This document shows positions 34,310 through 45,342 of a stretch of 60,000 bases of DNA, piece after piece; the stretch's first letter is position 1; the number at the start of each line of letters is the position of its first letter. The stretch is from Membranipora membranacea (taxonomy: Eukaryota; Bryozoa; Gymnolaemata; Cheilostomatida; Membraniporidae): contig OU612074.1 in NCBI GenBank assembly GCA_914767715.1, positions 21,688,062 to 21,748,061 on the forward strand, written 5' to 3'. The notes under the pieces were generated by a model. That model saw only the letters and a program-made list of their open reading frames with translations. It was not told the DNA's origin and did not search any database. Position numbers and translations under genes: made by a program.

Positions 34310-35640
34310 TGACAAGCAAATCCAGTCAAATAGACTAAATTTTCAAATCTATGTTTTTCAATCCTACATAGTATGACATAGATTTGGTTGTAGGTCAGAG
34401 AGTGAACTCATGAAAATATTGTTGGCGTCCCTCGTCTGTTTCATATATATACCATCTACCGTTTATGATTCAATTACTATTCATGGCACATTCCATTCTC
34501 GCTGTTGACACTAGTTGCAATCATTAAAATTCTTTGGTTAGACACACTACATCATTTTGTACACATGCATAAGAATTAATACGATAAAGATTTTTTAGTA
34601 ACACTGCCCGTTCATCATTGCAAAAAAGCAAGCCAGGTAGACTAAGTCCTCAAATCTATGTAAAATAGCACTACGTAGGATGACATAGATTTGGTTGTTT
34701 TGTTCAAAGAGGGGACAACTCGCTCATACAAAAATTGATTTGGCGCATCGCGTCTGTATTAATCGGGGACCAACTTTCTGTATTAATCAAGAACTACAAC
34801 CTTTTGAATGAATGTAAACCTCAATGTATTGCTGTAAAATTAATGTTTTATGTACCATTGAGGTATTGTATCAGTTTCCCTTACAGCCCACGACACTCCG
34901 TATCCTCCTCGATGACACCAGTTGGAAACCCCCCAAAACTATCAGCTTGACTCACGACGCATACATAAGAATTGATACAGTTAATTGCTGTTAATCACAT
35001 ATTCAGACCGTGTTCAATATGTTTGATATGTCTGATACCGTTGTTCGCTTTATCTGGAGAAAAAGCAAGCCAAGTAGACTAAGTCATCAATTCTATGTAA
35101 AATAACACAACATAGAATGACATAGATTTGGGTGTTTTGTTCAAAGAGGGGACAACTCACTCATAAAAAAATGATTTGGCGCTTCTCGTCTGTATTAATC
35201 AGGGACCAACTCCTTATATTAATCAAGCACTACAAGCTTTCGAATGAATGTAAACCTCAATGTATTGCTGTAAAAATATTTTATATGTGCCATTTAGGCA
35301 TTGGGTCAGTTCCCCTCGCAGCCCGCGACACCCCCTATCCTCCTTGATAGTGAGACAAGCTGGAAACCCCCAAACCCCTGAGCTTGACTTACTACATATA
35401 CATAAGAATTAATAGAATTAATTGCAGTAAATCACAGATTCAGACTGTATTTGATATGTTTTATACTGCGTTTCGTTCGTCGGAGAAAAAAGCAAGCCGA
35501 GAAGACTAAGTCCCCAAATCTATGTAAAATAACACAACTCGGATGACATAGATTTGGTTGTTTTGATGAAAGAGGGGACAACTCACTCAACATATTGAAT
35601 GAGTCCCTGGGCTGTTTCAATCAAGATTTAGAACCTTTTG
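34310..35640. repeat. Diverged tandem repeat of ~310-435 bp units with a conserved hairpin
   Basis: Four copies are marked by AGCAAGCC-AGACTAA, then CAAATCTATGT, then GACATAGATTTGG, at about 34344, 34651, 35079 and 35515 (spacings 307, 428, 436). Each carries the inverted pair AAATCTATGT/ACATAGATTT. Later parts of the unit (GAGGGGACAACTC, TCTGTATTAATC) are shared by the inner copies. Confidence 0.85.
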
Positions 35641-35906
35641 AACCAAGGTTAGCTTTCAAACTTAATACCAAGTGCAAATGCAAACTCCTCTGATATTTAA
35701 ATCACCTGTACCTGGTTCAATACATTATATGTTTTATTAGTGGTAGTTGTGTACTCCTTCCCTTCTATGTCATCTACTTGAAATCTATGTTTGTTATGAT
35801 CACGTGTCCAAAATATTGACCTATTTCGCGAATTCTTTTGAAAATAGCATTCACCCTTTATAACAGCCTGTAAGCAGAGTGGCTTTGCAGGGAACATTTT
35901 TTTACT

Positions 35907-35938
35907 CTGTAATCAGGGAGAATTCTCCCTGCTGTAAC
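35907..35938. repeat. 18-bp palindrome with 7-bp flanking repeats
   Basis: CAGGGAGAATTCTCCCTG (35914-35931) is perfectly self-complementary. CTGTAAT precedes it and CTGTAAC follows it directly. Confidence 0.6.
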
Positions 35939-36175
35939 ATAGTAGATACTTACATTTTATAAGGCCTGGTGTTCTCATCTGTTAGGCACTCTGCACAGTT
36001 AGTCAAAGGCTTTACCAACTGATCATACAAACACTATCATCAAACTTAAGTTAGTACCAGCAAGGAGTTCTTCTGATGAGTAGATCGCGTGCGGATGTAT
36101 AGTAGTCTCCTTTAATCGCGATATACAGAGGGTTACTATCACTTTTTACGCAGCATTAGTGTTATATTGTCTGTA

Positions 36176-36225
36176 GTCTGTTCAATGAACTCCCTCTTGA
36201 GGAAGAGGGAGTTCATTGGTCTGTT
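36176..36225. repeat. 36-bp palindrome with perfect 7-bp flanking repeats
   Basis: CAATGAACTCCCTCTT and AAGAGGGAGTTCATTG (16-bp perfect arms) enclose GAGG (36183-36218). GTCTGTT occurs directly before (36176-36182) and directly after (36219-36225). Confidence 0.75.
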
Positions 36226-36632
36226 TTAGACTGAAGTATGTATGTCTGGTCTGAGTGTACTGTTACTGTAGTTAGATGCTAGTCTGAATGTACGCTGTAA
36301 TAGTATCGGGTTGGCCGACAGAAACGACTTGCAAATAACCTAAATTGAGTAAGTAAGTGTTGAAGAGTGGAGAAACAACGAGGTACCCTACAGTGGGGTT
36401 AGTAAACACTTAATGGGTTCAGGTAACAATATAAAATATAAATGGTGTTAGTGATTTAGAGCACAAGATAGGACAACATTACAAAACTAACAGCTGAACA
36501 CAGACCCGGGCCCAACAGAGAGGACCAGCTCTGCAGTGCGGAGGGGCAAGGGACCCTCCCCCCATAAGGAGTGAGACATTAACAGTGTCGGCGCTAATCA
36601 CCGGTCAGGAGCAGTTATATAACAGAACTGGG

Positions 36633-39370
36633 TCAGAGGCCTGCAAGCCTGTGGCTAGACGGGTGCAGGATCTTGTGTAGACGATGACGATATGAATATT
36701 TCATCACATCTGTGTTTATGGAGCTGGTAATGGCTCCAGTGCGTGTGTCCCGGTCAGATGTTCTAGTAGCGATTATAGACTCTTCATCAATTGCAGCTTT
36801 ACCTGAAACTACACGATCATACAAAAAATGTCTGCCGACGTTCTACGGTCTGACAGTTTTTCCCACCCTACCTGGCACATTAGGTCTGATATGTTATCGT
36901 GTTTCTTCTTGAGGTACGCCCATCTGAATGCTTTTCTGCTTATTGCTTCAATCTGATTGATGTATTTAGTCTTGTGGGGCGACCAGCAGTGGGAGGCATA
37001 TTCAAGGATCGGTCTACAAACAGTGTTAAATGCAACAATGCGAGTCCTCGTCCTTGCTCTCTTCAGGTTCCTCATGAGCATGTGGAGTATACCAGTCGCT
37101 TTTCTACAAATATTGTTTACATGGCTTCCAAAAGATAACATGTCATCAATGGTAATCCTTAGATATTTAACCTCATGTACAGTTTTCAGGACTTGATTAT
37201 GGAACGAATATGTATGACTATTAGACATATTAGACTGAGTATTCCTGGCTATCCTCATGTGCTCACACTTACTAACATTAAATGACATCTGCCATGTGTC
37301 CGCCCACTTTGTGAGACTAGCTAGATCGTCTTGAAACGCCTCAGCATCCGGTGGGGAGGTAATCTGTTTGTACACCAGCGAATCATCTGCAAATAGTCTA
37401 AGGCTGCTGCTTTTAACAGCATTCGCCATATCATTTATAAAAATTAAAAACAACAGCGGTCCCAACACACTGCCTTGTGGAACTCCAGAAGTTACGACAT
37501 GTTTTGAAGAGATTGCGCCATTGACGATAACAGAGAGAGTACGATTAGATAGCCAGCTCCGTATCCACCTACAAGTTGTGGTGTTGATACCTATCGAGCA
37601 TAGTTTAGCATACAGTTTATCATGCGACACAACATCGAATGCTTTAGCAAAGTCAAGGACAGCAATGTCAATAGGAACATTCTTATCAAATGCATCTGTA
37701 AATTCAGTGACGGTGGTTAGAAGTTGGGTGTCACAGCCATGGTGCTGTCTGAAACCATGTTGGCAATCAGCAAGGATATCATGATCGTCGAGAAACGAAT
37801 GAATGTCATGAGCAATAATGTGCTCGAATAGTTTTGATACAATACAAGTCAAGGAAATCGGACGATAATTCAGCGGATCGGAGCCTTTCTTGTATATCGG
37901 GACAATATTAGCAGTACGCCAGTCGGACGGAACATCACCTAGAGCTAGAGAATATGAGAAGATCTTAGACAAGGACGCGTAGATATATGGCGCAAAGAAC
38001 TTTAGGAGAGCTGGTGATAAACCATCTGGTCCGGCACCCTTCTTTGGATCCAGGGACTCTAGCTGTTTAAGTAGACCATACGGCTCGATAGTCAGATCAT
38101 TCTGTATTACTTCTGCATGATTCAGCTGGGGAATGATGTTGTTGTCCAGAGTGAAGACAGAAGCAAAGGCTGTAGCAAGATGTTCTGCTATGTTATTATT
38201 GGAATCAGTTTTGCATCCATCAAGCTTTTTAATAGTGTTAGTGTTATTCTTTCGGCTAGCGATTAGTCTGAAGAATGGTTTACTGTCTCCTGCGTCCAGT
38301 TTGTCGCATATGTGATGATTTATGTGGCTATTGTGGTCCCTGTTGACGAGCTGTTTGCCTAGTTTGGATTGTCTATCGAGTTTAGAGATATTATTGACTG
38401 TAGGGTATTTAATACTAGTATTATAGTATCTGCGACGACGTGCTAGTTCGCGCCTGGTCTCTCTGGAGACCCACGCCTTTGTTTTCACTTTCCGTTTGGA
38501 GTGTGGAATATTCTTGAATGCTGTGTCCATCAGGCGGGATTTGAAGAGGGTCCACACAGAGTTGATTGATGCTCGATTGGTAACAGCCATGTCGATGGCA
38601 ACGTCAATGTCATAGCAGTCCATTATAATCTCACCTGCGTTAGCTTTCATGAATTTCCAGTATGGGGTGGTGATATTACTTTGATGCGAGTAAGTTACGG
38701 CTACATCTGGGAGTATATCAAAATAAATAGAGTGATGATCCGAGCTGCTTGGTTCACCTACAGGTTCACCTAACTCGATATTAGTCAGGACGAGACCGAG
38801 AGTATTTCCATCTCTATGGGTAGGAAAGGACACAAGCTGGTTCAGGTCTGTAGTACTGAGGAGATCTAAAAAAGACTCATGCATGTACAGATCCCTACGG
38901 TTTCTCAATGTTCTATCATGCCAATTGATGTCAGGTAGATTAAAATCTCCTACGATAACAATGTTAGCAGATGTGCTTGCGTAATACCAATTCAAGAAGT
39001 CATCTACATTTTTGACAGATGGGCGATGATAATATACAACAAATGTGAAGGTATAGCCACTCAAGTCAATATCAATTGCAAGGATTTCACCGCAGTCATA
39101 CCTAGAATCATTTAACACCTTAATATTACTTGAGTCTAGTATACCTACCAACACTCCACCTCCACGTCCAACACCGGTTGTGCGGTCGTGGCGGTAGAGT
39201 GTGTACTGGTCACAGATTTCCTTGTCTGAGATTGAAGGTATCAGTTTTGTTTCAGTCAGTGCAAAGATGTCGGGGGTATGGCGGTCAAGCATTTCTTCTA
39301 AGTGATGGCGTTTCCCACTGATACCGTTACAGTTCCAGAACATTGTTTTTATTTTGTGTTTGGTATCCAT
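36633..39370 (-). CDS. Retrotransposon ORF2: endonuclease/reverse transcriptase (one frameshift)
   Basis: Main frame 39370-36809, 853 residues. Endonuclease motifs: FWNCNGISGK, ALTETKL, GRGGGVLVGI, VVGDFNLPDINW and SSDHHSIYFDI (residues about 10-235). RT motifs: KGAGPDGLSPALLK, LNYRPISLTC, HGFRQHHGCDTQLL, VLDFAKAFDVVSH, SGVPQGSVLGPLLF and LRLFADDSLVY (about 440-690), with the catalytic FADD intact. The frame stops early at 36809, but the natural C terminus (YDRVVSGKAAIDEES onward) continues in the next frame to 36633. The switch coincides with a run of six T on the coding strand (36823-36828), so a one-base length change there explains it. Confidence 0.92.
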
Positions 39371-39402
39371 TGTTCTTGGTTGTCAGTAGAGTTTGTTGGT
39401 TG

Positions 39403-40351
39403 TCAGGAAGTTGCGGAGTCGGTACTAGATGAGGAGCCGTTACCAGCTGTGTTCGGGATAGCGATTGAGTTTATGTCTATTTCGAGGGGGTTCCAGAGAC
39501 TTGTCTCCTTGTTTAGTTGATAGAGTCTAGCATTGCGGATCTGATACTTCTCTGTTGTATTGCCTTTGGTCAGTTCACGTTTCTTGATGCGTAGCTTGAA
39601 TTCAATATCTCTCATATCAGGAGATATGTAATTGGTGGCAAATGATTTTTCTTTGTATTCGTATTTTACGTAACGTTTTAGGAAGTCGAGTTTGAAGACC
39701 TCGGTTATGAACTGTACTCTGATTGGTCGTGGTTTGCTATACGACGCTTTCTTTTTGCCCAACCTACAAATCTCTGTAACAGCACTACGGTGAATAGAAA
39801 AGGTCAGACAAGGTATCAAATACAATATCATGGGTGTTTTCATCCTTAGAGATGTTGTGGAGGATTGCACTTACTTTTCTCTGCTGTTTGTCTTTGTCTA
39901 GTTCGTCCTGATGGAGTCTATTGCCAAGCTTTTCAGCCAGGTCCTTCACTTCAGTTAACTTTGGGTCAACTGTAGCTGGAGCTGATTCTGTAACGGCTTG
40001 TGCATATGATTTTACAGTAGAATTAGTGCTGGCAATCATTTTGGTTACATTTTCTAATTTCTTGTCAATGCTTTCAAGAGCTTCACGCACCCTCGCTGCT
40101 GGGATGTAGGATGGTAATGTTGGGATACAAATATGACAGTACCACATCAAGCCAGATCTACTCATGATCTTATCAAGGTCTGCACTAGATGTCACATCTT
40201 TCCAGCTATCAAGACAAGGTAAATGCGAATACTTATTGCAGGCTGAACATTGGAGGAGTAATTTCTTACCCATTAGTTTGTTGCAGTGAATGCAGCTCCC
40301 AGCCTTTGGAGCTGGACTATTGTCTCTACTTGCTCTGCCGTCACCTGTCAT
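39403..40351 (-). CDS. Retrotransposon ORF1 with PHD-like zinc finger (one frameshift)
   Basis: The likely start at 40351 gives MTGDGRASRDNSP, then the Cys pattern CIHC, LQCSAC, SHLPC, WYCHIC (residues about 18-75). A coiled, charged stretch follows (LESIDKKLENVTKM, LTEVKDLAEKLGNRLHQD). Near 39785-39800 the frame ends at a stop (LFYSP), while the continuation (EICRLGKKKASYSKPRPIRV and onward) is in another frame to 39403, so one base has been gained or lost. ORF1 products bind element RNA; the finger's role is not established. Confidence 0.8.
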
Positions 40352-41199
40352 CGTCACACTATATGAATTTCTGCCCAGTATCTGTCTTTTAGAGCTCTGA
40401 CCAGCAACCGTACAACAGCACTGCCAATGACAGCGCTGACCTACAACCGGGCCCCCAAGCACAACCAGCACCCACAAAAGGGAGCCCAACCCCAGGGGAA
40501 CAGGCCCAATGCTCAGCTGACAGAGATGCAAAAAGTCCAACAGGTGCTCAAATGGTTATGTGGATATAAGGAAATGGTGTTTGTATGGTTGTTTGACCAA
40601 CAGGTGCTATAAATACCAAAATATTAGATGAGATGTTGGTCCACTGGTGGGTGCAACTCTCAGCTTTCTCAGCTTTCAGTTTCCCGCCAAATCTGCATCT
40701 AACAGGATTCCTCAGTGTTGGTCAAAAGCTCCTCGTGTGTATCTGTCAGCACACAGCAGTACAGTCTCTGGTGATTGAGTGACACTTTGAGTTTTTTTGT
40801 TGAGTATAGCATGAGTTGTAGTGTGGTAGTTGTGTAAATTCAAACATAATTTTGGAGAGCAGAATTATTTTCAGCCATTCATGGATCTCGCAAAATCTCG
40901 CTGTGTTACTGATTAGTTGGCAAAATCTGATGTCCGCGTCTGTATTTAGAAATTATGTGCACATCGACACACATAGTAAAAGACTAGTCCTTGGTACCAG
41001 TAGTATTATACTCCTACAGTCACACCATATCTTGGAGTAACTCCTTGAAGTTGGTTATGTTATAGGCCTACCAGGGAGATCAATTCTACCTGGTTAACTT
41101 TGCCCATAAACATGATGATCATGACCCAGGACTCTGATCAAGGAGTACCCCTTGCTCTGATTTTTCACCCGTTGGCCAATCTAGTAGACTAACCATTAA

Positions 41200-42180
41200 G
41201 TGTACTTTTCCCAAGTCAAAAATGATCAATCACACAGGTCAATCCGAGGCAAGAAAGGAGCCTGGGCTCACCTATTTGAAGGCTCAAAACCTGAATCTGG
41301 CTATATAAGTCGATCACCAACAATGAACTCGAAATGGACCATTATAGACAGAAGAGATAGAGACACAGAGGGGGGGAGGGGCGGTGGTGTACTCATCATT
41401 CATTCTGCCAAACTCCCTGTCAAAACCGCATCAGAACGTACTTGATCTCTGGTTAACTCAATACCGATAAAAGGTAGGCCTACAATGGCCTACAGTAGGA
41501 TTGTTCGGAGAGAGAAAAGAAAGCAACACCAGCTGTGTGCGCATAACCTGCTGTCAGAGTCAAATGATACTCAGCGAATTCCCAACAAGACATTCTGTGC
41601 TTACATCAAGCCTAGAAGGGGTGAGAAAATGATATAACAGCAATAATAACAAACAACAGGCTACTCACAGACAAAACGAGTATGGCCAGTGATCTCAATG
41701 ACCAGTTCAAGTCAGTTTCCTCACCACCTGTCGATACACAGCCCGCTACAATTCTACCTACACATGACAGTCACCCTGCATTGGACTGTATCTGAAACCT
41801 GTGCAGTTACTTCAGGCGTCCTCCAGGGCTTTGTACTTGGGCCAGCCCTCTTCCAGCGTACAGACTTCACAGCCAAGACATCCCAGTGAAAAAATGTATC
41901 AAATACCTGGGAGTGAATATCCAAGACAATCTCAAATGGCACACACATACTGATTCCATCATATCTAAAGCATCAACAACTCTAGGCTTTATCAGAAGAT
42001 TAATCCCCCCCCCCGCAATCTACACATTTTTAAACAGCTCGTACGTCCTGTCTTGGAATACGCATCATGCTGCTGGGATCCACTCTCAAATACTCTCTCA
42101 GCAGTACAGTGAAGGTCTGCAGAGCCTCCACAACAGACCTGCTTCCGAAGCTTGAAGGGAGACTCTTGAGGATTGGCGTC
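41200..42180 (+). pseudogene. Decayed non-LTR retrotransposon fragment
   Basis: Broken plus-strand pieces in the right order: GRGGGVLIIHSAKLPV (endonuclease block, about 41370), a pre-RT piece at 41640-41730, VTSGVLQGFVLGPALF (RT block, about 41800) and CIKYLGVNIQDNLKWHTHTD followed by ASTTLGFIRRL (C-terminal RT, 41890-42000). Large parts are missing, including the catalytic FADD box. It is a different family or much older copy than the CR1-like element next to it. Confidence 0.8.
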
Positions 42181-45100
42181 ACTGTAGATGCATATAACTA
42201 TGCAGAGCTATGCACTACCAGGGATTAAAACACATGTTTCTGAATATATAATATCATCCGACTGCCATACTTGTACACGCCGACAAAGCCTCCAATACAG
42301 ACTCGAGCATAATAAAACAAAATTCTTCATAAATGAACCTGAAATCTTGGAATCAACTAGACCCCAGGCCCGGCTTCTCTGTCCCCTGGCTAGCAAACCC
42401 AGACTCTGATTACGGTGAAACCGGTATCCTGAACTTGGAACAGATTACGGGCAAACAGAGTGCCACATTACCTACGCCGTCAAATCTATCGAATGCTATC
42501 AAGTACCAAGTCATGCCTATTGGCAAAGTACGACATGTTTGTAACTCATGATGCCTCCTTTGCCAGTGAGGAATTTCAAGAATGTTCCAAGCTGAACAGG
42601 ACAGTTGGTAAAGGCTCTCTATCCAGTTCCACATTCATATTACATGAGTCAAGATGTACCTCATAGTACATACAGCAGTTCGCGGGGTACACTCATACAG
42701 GCCCTACCCTACGACACAACACACTCTGTAGGCCTTGGGTGTTGTAGATATGCCCTGCACATCACTTGCAACACCAATGTGATGGTGCGAGGTATTGTGG
42801 TGGTTGGATTCCTGTGACATCATACTACGCCATAAATCGCAGGAGACCATCTTCAACACTCGGCCATATTTGTCGCCTGCGTCTGTTACAGTATTTAGTT
42901 CCCATTCTAGAATGCTGGCACGGAGCTGTTTTGGTTTTTGCTGAATCATGCTTCCGAAAATCTGAACTTCAATTTGCCATCCAAAATAATTACAAATCTT
43001 ACCTACTTTGGGCTCGCTGCTCAACACCAAAAAACTGATAGATAATAACAGTAAAGGTAATATATTAGTGACGAGATTGAACCAGATTGTGCTTAATGCT
43101 CCTATTGACAAGCTATTTTGGCAGCAACCCTAGTTTTTACCAGTTTTGACACCGTTCCCAGTGCTGCAACTTCTGGAATGCCTGGATTCAAGGAGTGCAA
43201 CCACCATTTAATATCTATATGCCTCTGAACCATGATGAGAATATATGTGTTTCACCCACGTCAATAACCAAAATACTCATATTTCCCTTTCCTGATATCT
43301 TTCTAATTTCTCATACATTATGATTGCCTCCATAAGTACTGGCAGATCTTCAGATTGGCTGTTTCAGAACAGGAAATGGGTACCATAGAGGGCTTACAGA
43401 AATTAATGAGTTTATTGTAGGTGAAGGAGTCTATGGGAGTTATGTCCTCATTAAACAGGGGGAGATAACTCAGTGATTTAGTCATAATAAATCAGGGAGA
43501 GCATTGCTGAGGTGAATAACCAGCTCTTCCTCCTCTTATTTTTAAGTATGTAAGAAGAGGCCAAATCTGGATGAATACCATTGCATGGGTCATTCCGTAA
43601 TTGTTCGTGTAATCAGGGATAGAGCGCCCTCTGATATGACATTGATACTATGCCGCGACACGCGATGGTGATATTCAAACTCTCTGTATTTGCAGATTTA
43701 TATATTTCTTATAATTCTCGCCTATCCAGCACAGTACCAAAAACATATATTTATTTGTTGATTAACAGCACACAACTTAAGTCAGCCCTGATGCTGAGAT
43801 CACAATATGCAATACTGTGAACTATTACATAACGTTCCGAACAAGGCACTTAATTGACTCATTTAGGGCCTCAGCCGCACAACAAAATAGATTATCAAGT
43901 CATAGCAACATAGAAATATGAACATAAACAATGATTTCTATTAGGCAAAGGGTGCCTCAAATCACAGCTGGACTACGCTATCCTCAGGCCAAATCCACTC
44001 ACCCTCTGAGAAGGCTTATCTGCTGAGGTTATATGTTCTGACCAAGAATACCTATAATTTTAGCCGGACGAGAAGGCCATAGATTTACATGAGATCGTAG
44101 CATGGCGCTGTGTGCATTTAGTGACTCACTTCTAAAGGTTGGTTGTTGCTGATATAGATTGCCAATTGATGTCTTCATAATAATAACTTACCCATCTTAA
44201 CAAGCCTGTCTTGATTATCTTGTGGCTAAGGTTTACTCTGATATGCTATGTTTTAAAAGTTATAATCATTTATTGATAGAAGTTAAACAAAACCAAGGAG
44301 ATACAACCACAACATATTCTTTTCTAGTACATAAGATCAGAGAAGTTGACATTCATAGCGATTTCAATTTATTCATTAATTTAATTGTTGTAGATTATAG
44401 TTCTTCTGCAAGTTATTCTTACTACATGGTAAGAAAAATATATCTTCTTTGGCTTCCATTTACTGAGGTTTAATTTCAGTCACTGGATCCTGATAGTAGC
44501 ATTGCTTTGACTATTTGACACTCATCACAGTTGAGTTGGAGAATCTGACAAGACATGCTAAATTACTACCTTTTTTTGTTACTAATTCTTCATCAAACCA
44601 TACTACATTCGAATGGGTTAAACAGTTGACCAGTGTGTGTATTATTGGCTTCTCATATTTTTAGGTGTTTGATTGATTAAGACACTCCGCCCTCACATAT
44701 ATATGTTAGTACAGCTACTCTCATCTTTGCTGCATTCTCTGTGAACTGTAAGACGTCCACTGACTCTCTATTAATGGTAGGTAACTCATCTCTTAGCCCA
44801 AGTCTGATCCAGTTTGCCACATTAAAGTTGTTCTCATTCGTAGCTGACAGCTATAAGTGGGCAACTCTTCCGAATGCAGCCAAATAGGATCATGCATAAT
44901 CTTGGTAACTGGAATGTTTTTATCAACTGTTAACTCTCTGTGGAAGTCCCACCAGTGCAGTGCTTGACTTGACAGACTTTTCTAGATTTATATATCCCCA
45001 ACTAATTCACTGAGGCACTGTGAGCTTTGTTTCGCATGAGTCATGACCTATTCCGCATGTACTATTAGAAAGATGATGGTCAGAAGCAGATTGCCAAACA

Positions 45101-45342
45101 AATTTGCTCAAGAATAGACAGTTTTCTGAGCTCTAATTTTAACCTCTATTTGGAGTTGTCCCCTCTCAAGGTTGGTACTTTTACTCCCGTGCAGCAGAGG
45201 AAAAAAGAGCTGAAATTGGCTCATAAACGGTAGATAATTTGAAAATCTCAATTTGGCAGAGATGAGCATATGCCTCAGAGCTGCACATGCTCTGAATCTG
45301 AAATGTCTCATTGTCGTCTGCGTTTGATTCTCTCTCTTACAG
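42181..45342. other. No gene recognised; missing AGTRAP 5' exon(s) may lie here
   Basis: Several open frames exist but none has a recognisable product or matched splice sites. The first exon(s) of the AGTRAP-like gene, about 50 residues, should lie 5' of 45343, and I could not identify them. A C run occurs at 42005-42014. Confidence 0.35.

Larger units (their letters stand above)
36600..40440 (-). mobile_element. CR1-like non-LTR retrotransposon, almost intact
   Basis: On the minus strand it carries an ORF1 (40351-39403) with a PHD-like zinc finger and an ORF2 (39370-36633) with endonuclease and reverse transcriptase, separated by 32 bp. ORF1 with a PHD-type finger plus an AP-type endonuclease ORF2 is a known arrangement in the CR1 clade. 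Each ORF has one single-step frameshift; otherwise all core motifs are present, suggesting a fairly recent copy. Exact ends are not certain: ends given are where recognisable coding or leader sequence stops. Confidence 0.85.

Noticed and set aside
44222-44473. Open frame ending at a good donor (TACATG/GTAAGA)
   Set aside because: No matching acceptor, no recognisable product, and it does not resemble the missing N terminus of AGTRAP.
44820-44890. LKLFSFVADSYKWATLP as the missing AGTRAP N-terminal span
   Set aside because: Faint similarity only; it runs into a stop and is not hydrophobic enough.
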